Source of the DNA: Piezodorus guildinii
Lineage: Eukaryota > Arthropoda > Insecta > Hemiptera > Pentatomidae
NCBI GenBank assembly: GCA_023052935.1
Contig: CM041292.1
Coordinates: 137,468,951 to 137,532,950 of the forward strand
Length of the DNA: 64,000 nt
Direction of reading: 5' to 3'
In this document: positions 36,170 to 48,034 of the stretch, one piece after another
Position numbering within the stretch: position 1 is the first letter of the stretch
Layout of the letters: each line of letters begins with the position of its first letter
Made by a program: the position numbers and the translations under genes
Notes under the pieces: model-generated
Databases searched by the model: none
What the model was told of the DNA's origin: nothing
The model's input: only the letters and a program-made list of their open reading frames with translations

Positions 36170-36945
36170 TTTTTCTTCGTTATGCTTTTTACTTTCATGT
36201 ACATATATATATGAAATATATATTAAAGGAAAGTATTGTGATAGTGAACATTTTTCGACGTTTTCAACGAAAATACACGTTATACACGAGAACCACTTTG
36301 TACTATGCATTTTGCACCTATTTACGATTTTCTCAAAAATGGCTCAAACTATTTTGATTAAACTCGTCATATAGATGTAAACTTTAATGTGGTTTAATAT
36401 CATGTCGATTTCATTGTGATTGAAATAGTCTTACTGGGCTTAAATGACGATATTTTTAATTGTCTTGTGCTGAATTACCTTTAATTTTGTACATTCTATA
36501 AAAATAACCATGTCTTCTTGTTACAATTGATATACAACAGATAAATATATAAGTTGAACGAATTTGATATCCAAACAAAGAAGAAAACTGCAAACATATT
36601 TTTTTAATGCAATTTTTTTGTTTTTGAACATAAGAACAGTAATATACATGTATAATATACCGTTGGAAAACTAAAGATTTTAGAAAAAAATATTATCATA
36701 TACATAAGCTGGTAAAAGTTAATAAAGAGTGATGAAAATCCGATAAAACTAGCTGATTATGTTAGGTAATTATATAATAGATTTTTTAGTAAAACATATG
36801 TTTCTACAGAAATTCAATTTAATTAATTATTTAATAGTTTCACTAATTTTTATCTCTAATTGTGTTTTAAAATTCTTTAATCTATTTTAAAAACGGAGGT
36901 AAGTGAATGTCATGTGTTGCCTGCACCAATTTTTTTTTGTTCAGT
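36170..36945 (+). repeat. family A dispersed repeat (long copy)
   Basis: Begins TTTACTTTCATGTACATATA and ends GGAGGTAAGTGAATGTCATG then TTGCCTGCACCA. It lacks the CCAAATAACCAAGTCC and GT-repeat section present in the 57-kb copy (deletion near 36285) but keeps the whole 3' half, including ATATACCGTTGGAAAACTAA. Confidence 0.75.
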
Positions 36946-37245
36946 ACTTTCTTTTTGTTACAGTAAATTTTTTTTGTTGTAGTAGGTTTAATTTACACAA
37001 GTTAATTAAATAATGATATTTCATTCTTCTACTCAGATCGGTAGTGAAAATAATGGCTATAACATTTTCCTTGCCATTAAAAAATCCTGTGCCTCTTTTT
37101 AAACAAGTCCAAAAAAAATCATAAATAAATATAATTGCTAAATATCAGCTCTCTACCTTGGTCCAAACAATTAATTATTCGTGAATATTTTCTGTTGGAA
37201 CCATCAAAACTGAAATAGCAATGAGAATGAATAAAAAAAAAATAA

Positions 37246-37251
<6 letters not shown>

Positions 37252-37306
<55 letters not shown>
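37252..37306. repeat. (TA)n microsatellite
   Basis: About 27 TA units. Confidence 0.88.
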
Positions 37307-37309
<3 letters not shown>

Positions 37310-38027
37310 TTTTTTATTTATATATATTGCCTTATTTTTTTCTTTTTCTTTTTTTTTTTGTGTTCCACTATCTCATATGTTATTTAAAATTAATGTATAT
37401 TTACAAACATTTAAAAACTCACATAAGCTTACTAATATTATTAATTATGATTAATAAAATATACACGATTTTATGAATCTAGCAACAAATAGAAATATGA
37501 AATTAATTTTTTGTGAATTGAAACTGGTTATAGTTAACTCATAATATAATAAAAAAATTGAAGATGTATTCATGGGATTCATAAATTAAATGTTTAAAAA
37601 AATTGATTTGTTTACTAAGCAACTTTAGAATTGAAAAGGAAACAAACGCTCATACTATGTTTAATTTTAGTTATTTTATTATTAGGACTAAAAAAATCTG
37701 TTAAAATATTATAAAGCTCGATTTCTTGTCATATGTTACTGGTAATTCATGTATTGTAGTCTAGTAAAACAGGTCTATGTTTTGGTCTATGCATCATGTT
37801 ATCAGTGATAATATCCGTTGCAAGCCGTGTATTGCAGCTAATACTGGGAGCAAGGAAATCAATACGATCAAATGCAGAGGTCGGCCAATGCAAACTGAGG
37901 TAGTGCACAATTTAGGTTTCCCAAGTTCACTTCCCATTCAGGGCATTGGCTAGCTCACGAGCGCATTAGGCTCCCCATAAAGCCGGAGGAATTTTATTTG
38001 ATTTCGTCAATAACGTCATAAAATTTT

Positions 38028-38395
38028 GGTTTATTATTTTCGATAATGAACTTTTGTAATAGAAAAAAGAAAACCCCTCTTCAAAATTTGAGGGCTTACG
38101 TTTCAACATGCGAAGAATCCGGATAACGAATAAAAAAAAAATCCGCTTCTCCTAATTAATAAAATTAAATTAAGAGAATTAAAGTTCCTACAAAATGAAA
38201 ACAAAATTAAATTGGATAAGAACTAGCAGAGATTTAGCGTTTTGAAATTAGCAGTGCTGATATGCCGTTTTCGTTTGAATTATTTATTGCTTTTCAGAAT
38301 ACTCAATTGTCTATATACAGCTTTATAAACAGTTATTTCCTTATATTGTTATTTGGAAATAATAAACCATTGTGTAATCATTTGCAGCATTTTAA
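38028..38395 (+). repeat. family B repeat, compact complete copy
   Basis: Starts TTGGTTTATTATTTTCGATA and ends TTTGGAAATAATAAACCATT, so the ends form inverted repeats of about 17 bp. Shares CAAAATTTGAGGGCTTACGT, AGAATCCGGATAACGAA and TTAGCAGTGCTGATATGCC with the other copies. At about 340 bp it is the best guide to the family's ends. Confidence 0.75.
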
Positions 38396-38664
38396 AACAA
38401 TATCTATCATGGATTGATTTCGAGATGTAAACAAATCTTCAAATGCTCAAGGAAAACTTCAAAAATTATAAAACCAAGCAGCTACAGTGAATATAATAAA
38501 GCCTTTACTTATTTAATTTAAAAATTGTATTTACACATTTTCTTGCTTAGATAACAATTAAATTGTGTAATTTTTTTTACGATAAAGACAAAAAACATAT
38601 AATTTAATACTAACATATAAGGTCGATAGAAAGGAAAAGATGCAGTTTATAAAACCTGTTTTAA

Positions 38665-38850
38665 ATGAATGAATGTTAGGGATCTTTAACTACTCCCTGA
38701 CATCGCACAGACTCGGGACCACCTTTTACGTCCCCTTCGTAGGACTGCATAACTAAGAATGTTTTACTTCCATTAATAATCCTATTGCCATCTGCAGGTT
38801 AAAACCCGCTACCTATGGCATAGGAGGCTGTTACGCTAGCCACCCTGCTA
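38665..38850 (-). mobile_element. tRNA-derived SINE, family S2 (copy 2)
   Basis: Minus-strand head GGTGGCTAGCGTAACAGCCT. The body includes (plus reading) CATAACTAAGAATGTTTTAC, CACCTTTTACGTCCCC and GATCTTTAAC. Same layout as copies at 22.2 and 58.7 kb. Confidence 0.7.
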
Positions 38851-38879
38851 CAGGTAACCTATAGAGACATACTAAACGA

Positions 38880-39350
38880 ATGGTGGGAAGCAAAGATTAT
38901 ATCTAAATTCGGCGTTACACGGTGGGAAAAAGGGTATGTGTAGGTGAGGTCAAAACGAGGTCTTGTAAGGGTTCACGGAAGGAGTGGGGGGAGGCTTTTT
39001 TAAATAAATTTGGATAATGACATCAAATATTACTTTTTGAAATCCTATGACATCGTTAAATATTATTTACAAAAACAAAAGATAATAAAACTGAATTATA
39101 AAGTTATATGAAAACAAACAAGTGTAATATACGCATTATAAAAACATGTTATTTAATGTAGAAACTCGATTTTAAGAAATTAAACATTATTTTATAATAA
39201 AAGGTAGAAAGTAACATTGAAAATTCGGTAATTTAATATTTATTATAATATGTTGAAAGTATTTGAGAGTGTATGATATTCACTTTCACCAAATCTCACG
39301 AAATTCACTTCACCTGTATTCTCACCGTGTAGCGTGGCCTTTAAGCTGTG
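38880..39350. repeat. family E short repeat, two copies in opposite orientation
   Basis: The block around 38915-38995 (GTTACACGGTGGGAAAA, GTGTAGGTGAGGTCAAAACG, GGTCTTGTAAGGGTTCACGG) recurs inverted at about 39255-39345 (CACCTGTATTCTCACCGTGT, AGCGTGGCC) and again at 50585-50685. Its nature is not recognised. It may be a piece of a larger LINE or SINE. Confidence 0.5.
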
Positions 39351-39429
39351 GTTATGGTGTGGGTAGTAGCCCACAAGGGAAACCCCGAGAACCAAAATAA
39401 CTGATAGAGCCAACTCAGCCAAAATGGGA

Positions 39430-39900
39430 GAGGAAGTTGGAAATAACAAAATAACGGTAGATGATTTAGTACTCCATCCTAAGAAAAGGCTACGATAGAC
39501 AGTTGGAAAGAAGAAATGTCCAAATTGGGAATAGTCAATTCTGCCAGAAATAGAATACGAGCTCTAGATCTTCGAGGAGAGAAGAAGTCATATTATCAGA
39601 CCTAGAATTGGGAACTGCCAGTTTACACATGGGTCCCTTTTATGACGCCTAGGATCACCGACCTGTGAAAAATGCAATAATATCCTTGCTAATTGAGTGC
39701 ACTATTCTAGCTATCGAGGATAAGGGTCGGCCTAAAGAAATCAATTAAAGAAATAATTCAAGATAAAGAAAAATACATAGCCACACTAATGGAGTTCATA
39801 AAAATTGCGGAGTACTACCGATTATTACTATTTTGATCACTCCAATGGCAAAGGAGGATAAAAAAAATTAAAAAAAAAACAAAAAAAACTAGTGAGCGGC
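39430..39900 (+). pseudogene. LINE C-terminus (RNase H-type element) remnant
   Basis: Plus-strand fragments read RSRRRSYYQT, then around 39600-39700 a decayed block equivalent to RL.IG...FTHG.LL and C..CN.IL..EH-LLEC, then KKSIKEIIQDKEKYIATLMEFIK (39730-39810, split here by wording only). This order, ending in an A-rich region at 39855, fits the C-terminal zinc-binding tail of I/jockey-like LINEs with an RNase H domain. Several stops and frameshifts show that it is dead. Confidence 0.6.
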
Positions 39901-40164
39901 TGCACAAGACCCGACGATTCATTGAGGATGCCAAGGGTCAAACTGGGCTGCAACGCCACGAATTATTATAATTGTTATAAAAAAAATTATAATTTGTTTT
40001 CTTTTTTTTTTTTGTTAAATATTAGAAATATAAAAAATATTATATGGTCTTTAGTTGATATTTATTTTTCAATAGTACATATTGAATTATTCATAAAAGC
40101 AAGCAATTTATATTTTATAAATATTAAAGAAATATTACCTTTAAACGTAACGTATTTTAAATGA

Positions 40165-41330
40165 ATTATTGCTTGAATTTAAATAAATGATCAAGTATAT
40201 TTCGAAATTGTATTTCATCCCTCTCGCTTTTATTATATATTGTAGGAAAGTGTGATCACCCTCCGCCTTCCTTTAGGCCTTGCAGGACTGTAGTACTATG
40301 GGAATAAAAAGAACGAAACAAAATAATGAGGATTCCTCTAATTCTAAGTGAGAAAAACGAATTTGGAAACCTTTTGAGAACGTTCTAGATGTAGAACTCA
40401 TTTAAGTCATTATAAATCTGTTTCATATATTCTCAAGTTAAAATTAAATTTACAATTCCATTTTAACATTTACACTTTCAAGAATTATAGAAATAAATGT
40501 ATTTAATTAGGTAAAAATTAAACTTGCGATTTTCGTACAGAATGAAATTTACAAAGATCGATAAGTTATTTTAGTTTGCTTCGAGTTAAAATTTCTGAAC
40601 ACAGGAAATAAGAGATTTCAACGATCCACGGCGAATATAAACCCCGATTATCGTTCAATAACTATCCGTTTAGATTAGTTAAACCGTGAAAATTTAATAT
40701 TAATTTCAGTTCGATTGTACGAATTATTCAACCCAACTTAACGGTTTTTATAATTTTACTAGAATAATTATTTCAGAGTATTGAAAATGTTATAAATAGG
40801 AATTTTTAATTATTTAGAAAAATCATTTAGAATAAACAGACGAATCAATTATTATATTCAAATTATTTATAATTTTCAAAAAATAAATATATTTTTTAGG
40901 GATGGTATAAAAGACAGAAAAAAATTGACTTTAAAAGTTTGAATGTTAAAAAATTCAGTGACCTAATTACCAATACAAATTTAAGTTGAACTGTCCGGAA
41001 AGAAATTAAATTATCAATTAATCGTGAAAATAAATCCAATTGTATCCAATTTACATTTATCGTTAATTTAATGACGTCTGATTAGTCTGCTCTCATTCCT
41101 TTTTTTTTTTATGGTTTGTTACGTAATAAAATGCAATTTTCTAATCAATTACTCATATTGATTTTTTATTAGTATTTCTCCGAAAAAAATCTACATTTAC
41201 CATGTATTGAAGGTCATGTGAGCAAGGTGAGGTGCTTCATTTTAAAACCGTTTCATGGGCTCTAAAACACATGTTAAGGGTTTGCTTGAATAATGTGTTT
41301 ATATAAAATTTTATATTTCGTGCTAGACTT
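40165..41330. other. AT-rich intergenic sequence
   Basis: Nothing recognised beyond small homopolymer runs. A short GC-richer patch at 40240-40315 may be a repeat tail. Confidence 0.35.
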
Positions 41331-41334
41331 ATCA

Positions 41335-41425
41335 CCTCCTCCCCCAACTCCCTATCCCTCACACACCTTATTGCGGGACTTGGTTATTTTAACTAAGGAG
41401 GATCCTAAAGTGTGATGTGCAAAAA
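41335..41425 (-). repeat. family A fragment
   Basis: The plus reading TTGCGGGACTTGGTTATTTT then AAGGAGGATCCTAAA is the inverse of the family A block with AACCAAGTCCCGCAA next to the GT-repeat. Confidence 0.5.
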
Positions 41426-41511
41426 CTCTGTAATAAAATGTACAGAGTATTGTTGTTGTTTTGGTTTTAAGGGCAAAAAACTGCGAGTGGTTATTATTGC
41501 ACAAAACATCT

Positions 41512-42170
41512 TCAGAAGACGATTAACTTACCTATGATGAAGAGAAAAAAAAAAAAAAAAAAAAAAATTATGACACCATCGACGGCCCGATCACTATCGC
41601 TCAATGCCTCCGACACTTTACGTGGCTCGCAACATTTTACAAATTCCCTACTATAACGAGGACACTCTTCAAAAATATGACTTAGTGTGAGAGCCCACAG
41701 TTGACATCGAGGTGGATCCCTTCGTGCCATGAGGTGCTCATGAGTGAAACGGCTGTGTCCTATCCTCAGGCGAGGGATACCTACCTCCTCACGCCTGCAC
41801 TTTCTTGATGATGAGGAGACCAGCAGCTGATGGTCGGTTTGACATTTTCAATTTGTTGTTTTCAAGAGCGGTCCAAGACTGTTGCCATTCATCTATGATC
41901 TTCGCGTTTATTGGCTGAAACAGCTCAGATGATGAAATAAAAGAGGGCGTTATTTCTTCTAGTGAATGTGCCTCTGTTGCTGCTCTGTCGACTTCCTCAT
42001 TCTCTGATATTCCGGAATGACTGGGAATCCAAAATAAATTTTTTTTTTTTGAAGAGTCCTCCATCTGTTTGATTGCGAAGTGGACCTCCTGTACAATAGG
42101 GTTTGCTGAGAATGGATTGAAAATGGCTCTGATAGCACTGAGTGAGTCAGAACAAATTTTTACTGACTTG
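41512..42170 (-). pseudogene. LINE RNase H domain and C-terminal tail (I/jockey-like)
   Basis: On the minus strand, ICSDSLSAIRAI (about 42120-42160, the catalytic-Asp motif of RNase H) leads in one frame into FWIPSHSGISENEEVDRAA (about 41970-42040), the motif with the last RNase H acidic residue. A frameshift follows, then the zinc-binding tail ARRDPPRCQ...LSHIFEECPRYSRE (41730-41650). This is the C-terminal half of a non-LTR element that encodes RNase H. Reverse transcriptase is absent and the chain is broken. Confidence 0.85.
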
Positions 42171-42261
42171 TATTACGGAGTAATCCAAATATCTTTGTAT
42201 AAAATCGATATAGGGGTCTATTTTTTGTTTTTTATTACTTGTGGAATCACATGGTACTATC

Positions 42262-42615
42262 GATTTTAAGACTGCGCGCTTGTGCATCGAGGATTTTATG
42301 TTTCAGGCCCAAAATCGCAAGTTCAAACCCGACAAAGGGTCCTATCATATTTTGTTTAAATTTTCAACCAAAAATATAAAAACATTTATACTCCTTTCAT
42401 AGGACGAAATAACTAAGAATTTTTTACTTCCATAAAAAAAAAAAAATATATTGATCCTTAACCATTTATTAAATATTTTAAGGGCCACCAAGATGATACG
42501 TTTATTTATGCCTAAGGTCTGGGGTTCAAGTCCCAAAGAAGGTTCTATCATATTTTTTTTCTACCAAATTCATATCTTTTTACATCCCTTTTAAAGGACG
42601 AAACAACCAATACTA
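42262..42615 (+). repeat. two tandem SINE-like units
   Basis: Unit 1 (42262-42440) and unit 2 (42480-42612) share a head with a B-box-like motif (AAGTTCAAACCC and GGTTCAAGTCCC), then GGTCCTATCATATTTT or GGTTCTATCATATTTT, ACCAAA, and a tail AGGACGAAA(T/C)AAC. The tail TAACTAAGAATTTTTTACTT also matches family S2 bodies. They look like two successive insertions or a duplication. Confidence 0.55.
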
Positions 42616-42619
42616 AAAG

Positions 42620-43600
42620 TACTTTTGTTTATAGAAAAGTAAATATGATTTTGTTCTTGTAAAGATTTTATAAAGTAATAATAATAATAAAAGTGCAATA
42701 TCAATATTGTATTTTTTATTATCTACGTGAGCAAATTGGCTTTCTTATCCCATCAACTTTTTCATCAATTATGGAATCTTTATTTCTTTACTAGATTTTT
42801 ACTGTATTTGTATAGTATATACCAGTGTTCTTGTTACAAACTTTACAAATTACCTGCTTATCATAAAACTTTCCTTGGCATTAGTATGAGGCGGATTTTC
42901 TACATTTAAATAGTCATGGTACAGGTTAAAGTGGAATAAAGTTGTTTTGTTTTTTTCTGGTAGGTATATTGAACCGTGTAAACAGTAAATTGAGGCAGAC
43001 CAGCTCTAACTTTACCCAACACGCTTCTGTGCGTTCTCCCTGCAAGATAAATTGCTCTCCTGCTTTTAACTTCAGGCCAGAACTGAAATATTTTATCTTA
43101 GTTAATATATATATTGTTTCATCGAAAACATGATATACTTGTGCAAACAAAACATTTATTTTTGAATAAAGAATGCTATGAATACGCGTAACTCATTTCT
43201 CAATTATTTATTCTTACTTATATTTAAAATACTTTTAGAGACATATACTTAATTACGAATAGTCCTCTGAATATGATGAAGTCTGATAAAAACCTTCAAA
43301 TAATGATTTAAGGAAGGATAACACATTTTCTGCAACTAGATCAAAAAAGAATAGGGGCATTAATCGATTATTTATTCGATAAAAATTCATAAATACACTA
43401 AATATATTCAGTATTAACCAATGTTTTTCTTAGCTTGGAGAATATATATAATTAATTTGTTTTAATTTATATTTTAGTGTATAAGTGAAGTATCTAATCA
43501 CTACCTTCACTGCCCTTTATATAATCCTTCGTAGTGTAATATTACTTAAAAAAATATTTATCATTAAACTGAAACATATAATATATTTCGGTTATTTAAT
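42620..43600. other. AT-rich intergenic sequence
   Basis: Small overlapping frames on both strands (42926-43150) do not look like a gene. Nothing else recognised. Confidence 0.35.
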
Positions 43601-43609
43601 TTGCCTTTT

Positions 43610-43760
43610 AAATATATTTTACTTTCACTTACCTATATATGAAATATATAATAAGAGAAAGTATTGCGGTCGTGAAAATCTTTTAATTCCAGTTTTAGGG
43701 TCCCTTGGGTTCAAATAACCAAGTCCGGAAAAAAGGTGTGTGTGTGTGTGTAAGAGATAT
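43610..43760 (+). repeat. family A repeat, 5' end only, ending in (GT)n
   Basis: TTACTTTCACTTACCTATAT, AAAGTATTGCGGTCGTGAAA and AAATAACCAAGTCC lead into GTGTGTGTGTGTGT at 43737-43751, where family A sequence stops and family B begins. Confidence 0.7.
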
Positions 43761-43762
43761 TT

Positions 43763-44745
43763 TGGTTTATTATTTTCAATAAGCAACCTTTGTAATGGGC
43801 CAAAAATTAAAAATTACCCCTGCTCAAAATTTGAGGGTTTACGTTTCAAGATGCGTAGAATCCGAATGACGAAAAAAAAATCTGTTTATCCGCCGTCCGC
43901 CGTCCGAAACTACTGGACCAATTTTTTTGAAATTCGTCACAGAAATACAAGTCCATTTAACGATGATTCTAACACCTAAGACGTTGATATCAGCTGGTTA
44001 GTTTTAGGCGGCCGATTAAAAGAATTTTATTCAATAACTCAGGTATTTTTGAAGATGGAAATAAAATTATTAGTGTTTTTTAACCAAAAAAAAACACGAA
44101 TAATTATATAAAAGAGAAGAAAGAAAAGAAATAAATTTAAATCTCGCTTGTAACTACGTTATTTTCGAAGATAGAAAAAAAAATCATTATTGTTTCTTTT
44201 AATAATTATATAAAAGAGAAAAAAGAAAAGAAAAAAAATTGATATTTTTCACATAAATACGCTTATAACTCAGTTATTTTCGAAGATAGAGAAAAGTGTG
44301 TGTAGAGTTTTTAGAATCAGAAAAGCGCGAAAAAAAAGAAGAAAAAAAAAGTATTACATGTCAATAATACAATGATAATGAATAGAAACTTTATTAGCAT
44401 CAAAATAATTATCTTGAACTAATGATTTAAGTTATACACTCGGTAACGACAAACTAAACTTTGCCATTTACAAGTAGATAGCAAATCAGGATTTCAGGAG
44501 ATCCCAGAGCTATTCTCCAAAACAAATTTGGACCAAATGAAAAAAGAATCATTGAATTTGATTTACAACTAGCTTAGATATTGCGTTTTGAAATCAGTGG
44601 TAGTGTTATGATATGATGCTTTGAATTAGTGCTTTTCATATTACTTAATTGCCTATCAACAGCCTTATAAACAGTTATACCCCAATATTGTTTTTTGGAA
44701 ATAATAAACCATTGTGTAATAATTTGTAGCGTTTTTTCTACTTCT
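43763..44745 (+). repeat. family B repeat, expanded copy
   Basis: Starts TTTGGTTTATTATTTTCAAT at 43763, has TCAAAATTTGAGGGTTTACG, TTTATCCGCCGTCCGCCGTC, then three diverged tandem sections with AACTC(A)GTTATTTT.GAAGATAGA (about 44040, 44160, 44275), and ends TTGGAAATAATAAACCATTG at about 44695-44715. At roughly 950 bp it is the longest copy and suggests the compact copies are internal deletions. Confidence 0.65.
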
Positions 44746-44749
44746 TATC

Positions 44750-45565
44750 GCTTAACTGTAACGTCTTGTTTTTTATTATCTATAATCAATTGAACTTTTT
44801 TTTTTGTGGGTAAATGTTATATGTATTAATATATATAAAATATTAATAGTTATAATTATCAAATAATTATTCTCAAAACATTTATGATGATCTCGGATTA
44901 TTTGAATTTTCATCTTATATAAATGACAACGCTGTGCTATTAATCATCAAAGCGATGTTTTGGGTAGTTTTACTGCAGGCCTAACGGCACGAAAGAGATA
45001 AAACAAAATATATACCGTGTTTTAAAATTATTACTTTCAACAAGAGGTTGTAATGATATATACTTATTAGACACAACACGAAATTTTCACAATTATGATG
45101 TAGACTTATTATTTTTATTTTTAAAGAGGTACTGTTACTATTATTTTTTTGTATCAATGTTTTACTTTTATATTGATTTTGAAATTTATTGATGGTCATT
45201 TTTTGCAATTTGACATTCATGAAGTAAAATTAAAGATTCATTGCTGACTTCAAGATTTCGAGTGAAGAATTCCTAAAATGAGTTTGTTTATGATTTGAAT
45301 ATAAGACACAGTTGATGTGCTGAGAAAATAAGATTTTCATTACTTTTCCAATAATGATGATTTCATTGTGAAGAACATCTTTCTCCTTGGGTTCGGGTAA
45401 GCCCTTGAAGTATTCTTGACAAAGTTTGATGATGCAATCAAGTTGATTTATGATACGGAGCATTACCCACCAACTTAATTTTAACCAACTGGGGCTAATA
45501 GCTTGCCGATATACAATCATAGTTTTTATAGCTATAATTTATAGGCTGGTTATGAATGTTTTCGC
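44750..45565. other. AT-rich interval with one unassigned open frame
   Basis: A 96-codon minus-strand frame (45520-45230) includes IIKLCQEYFKGLPEPKEKDV and looks more protein-like than the surrounding noise, but I recognise no family and see no splice or promoter context. It could be a piece of an old transposase or an exon. Confidence 0.3.
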
Positions 45566-45824
45566 TACTTCAATGGACGCAAATAGCGCGATCTCTTTTT
45601 AGCTAGTTTTCTTGCTCATAAAATACGAAGTTAACATTTGAAAAAAAAATGAATGACCATGGGCTTATTTCTTATGGTAAAACATTAAAGTAAGTACATT
45701 CGTGGTCATAAATATTCATAAAATAATATATAAAGTTTTTAGTGTTTACGAGGAATTTAGGAAAACAAAAATGGTTTTTACATTCTTATATGAATTTTTT
45801 GGAAAAATTGTACAAAATCATTAA

Positions 45825-45900
<76 letters not shown>

Positions 45901-46752
45901 GTATTGAGTTAATATAAATAGTATTTTGCCAAGCCGAGCCGCCTGTAGCTCTGATTATGAGGCGATCCTGTCATTTAATTAATTTCTTTTGTAAATATTA
46001 TTATCAATATTATTATTGATTGTATTAATGATTATCATTAAGATGATCAAGCTTTTTTATTTTTTTTATTCCACTAATATCCTCATTCCACTTCTTTTCG
46101 ATTTCCTACTTTAGCATCTTATCTTTATTATTTTTTTTTTTATGATAACCCACAAGTTCTTAATGCAATTTAAAGCCGGCTACTGCCTGGCCATGTAAGC
46201 GCGATCTCTTTTTAGCTGGTTTTCTTGCTCATAAATCTTTTTCTCTTAATCGTCTCCCTATTTTTCTCCTTCTATTTCTGTTAAATTACGATATCATAGA
46301 TCTCTAGATATTTCTTGAGCAGTTTTGAATATATTTTTCTAAGGATAATCCCATCATCATGCGATCTAGACGCTCAACTGCCTTCCCTTTCCTTCGCTAG
46401 GTAGATCTCTGAGAAAGATAATTTTTTATTATACTTACCGCAGTGGTTGCATCTCACCGTCTTTGCCATCTCACACGAAGAGAGTCCAACTTCAGTTTCA
46501 GCAAATGGTCCTATTTTTTTCTTTTTTGTAATTAGACATTAGTTTAAAACTTAAGCCTATTACATAATCATAGAAAATAACAGGCTAAACATGGGATACT
46601 CTCAGCAAAAATCAACTATGAGTCACTGATTCTCTCACTCTCTAATACTAGTTAGCAAACTCATGTAATTCCCTGACAGTATACACATTCAGGATTACAA
46701 AGATAACAATCATACGTAATACAATTTTTTATGTTGATGCGAAAACCTGCTG

Positions 46753-47980
46753 TTGGACCCACCCCATACAGACTTAGGAATGTTCTACTTGAAATACCTT
46801 AAAGGTAGTGTAAGTTCGAATAAGACCTGTACTGTTGCACTATTTGTTTTTTGCAATATTGTTTTATTTCTTACTTGATTTTTGAACAATAAAGGAGATA
46901 AGAAAAAAAAAATGCAATTTTTATGACCACGACTGTACTGGTACTTTATGACTCCCACGTTCTAAATTTTCTCACCGTATGATTAACTTGTAGTAGAATC
47001 AATCAGATTGTGTTACGTAATGACTTATCTAAAAGAAAACCTTTTTAAACATTGAAAAAAGTATATATAACTAAATAACTCTCGTAGATCCTTCTTCTTC
47101 TCTTTAAACCTCCTCGGTTTGGTTTAGTTTTAATTTATTAAATCAATACATTTTTTTTTAAATAAAAGAATGTAGTCTATATAGGAGGCCTCAAGTTGAA
47201 AGAAATGGTCTATCATCCCTCTTTACTCAGGGTTCTGCGTTTATAATTATCTTTCATCGCCTTTTACTAGATATATAACCTCTATTAGCAAATATTGTTT
47301 GAAGACAAAAAATAGAAAAATTAACAAAATAGTATATTTTCGTATATAATCCTGTTTAGATTTTTTTTAAAATTAATTTGAATTGTTAGTACTGTTATTG
47401 TTTTTTGTTTTTTAAGAAGAGAGTTATAGAATTTTTGCCATTACATCCTGATTTATCCCTCTATGGGACGGTAGGTAAAATATATCAGGTGCTTTCCAAA
47501 CTACTTGAAGGGATAATTAAAAAACAACGCTATTCCCTTAAAAAACAACCTAGATTTTAATTGTTATTTATTTTATTCGTAGTTCTTCTGAACCATGTTG
47601 ATCTTTTCTTTTTTTATCGAAAAATTATCCTCACTTCAATTGGTTTTTATAAAGCTTAGTTTTTATTCGATCAAAAGAGGAAAATGATGAGAATGATTAT
47701 GAAAGTACTGACGTCGGCCGATTGAAGAGTGACAATGAAAAGAAGGCGGTATCGAAGCCGGTTACATAAGAGGGTCCCCCAGATGCGGCGGTGGAAGCCA
47801 GACAAAGGCCCTACAGAAACCCAACCGCGGTCCGTCCCTCCAGGCTTTTAGCCGTAATTATCATAGCCCGGCTCATTTCCTTACCCTCTTCGTCCCCCCC
47901 TCTCATTTTACTCTGTATCCACATCATACTAACGCCTCCTTACTACTCAACTTTCCTTCTCTCTCTCTCTCTCTCACTCA

Positions 47981-48029
<49 letters not shown>
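46753..48029. other. spacer of the giant inverted repeat
   Basis: About 0.95 kb of AT-rich sequence without open frames is followed by a GC-richer patch (47715-47940, with CGGCCGATTG and CCAACCGCGGTCCGTCCC) and a (CT)n tract (47957-48030) that runs straight into the right arm. I see no recognisable gene. The 122-codon frame 47791-48159 is mostly CT-repeat translated as Leu/Ser. Confidence 0.5.

Positions 48030-48030
<1 letters not shown>
47957..48030. repeat. (CT)n microsatellite
   Basis: About 36 CT units with minor interruptions (CACTCA, CTTC). It ends in CTCAGCAG, so on the plus strand it forms a strong polypyrimidine tract and AG acceptor at the arm boundary. Confidence 0.9.

Positions 48031-48034
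<4 letters not shown>

Noticed and set aside
39243..39449. 68-codon frame with a hydrophobic N-terminus
   Set aside because: Half of it lies in the family E repeat, which recurs with different frames elsewhere.
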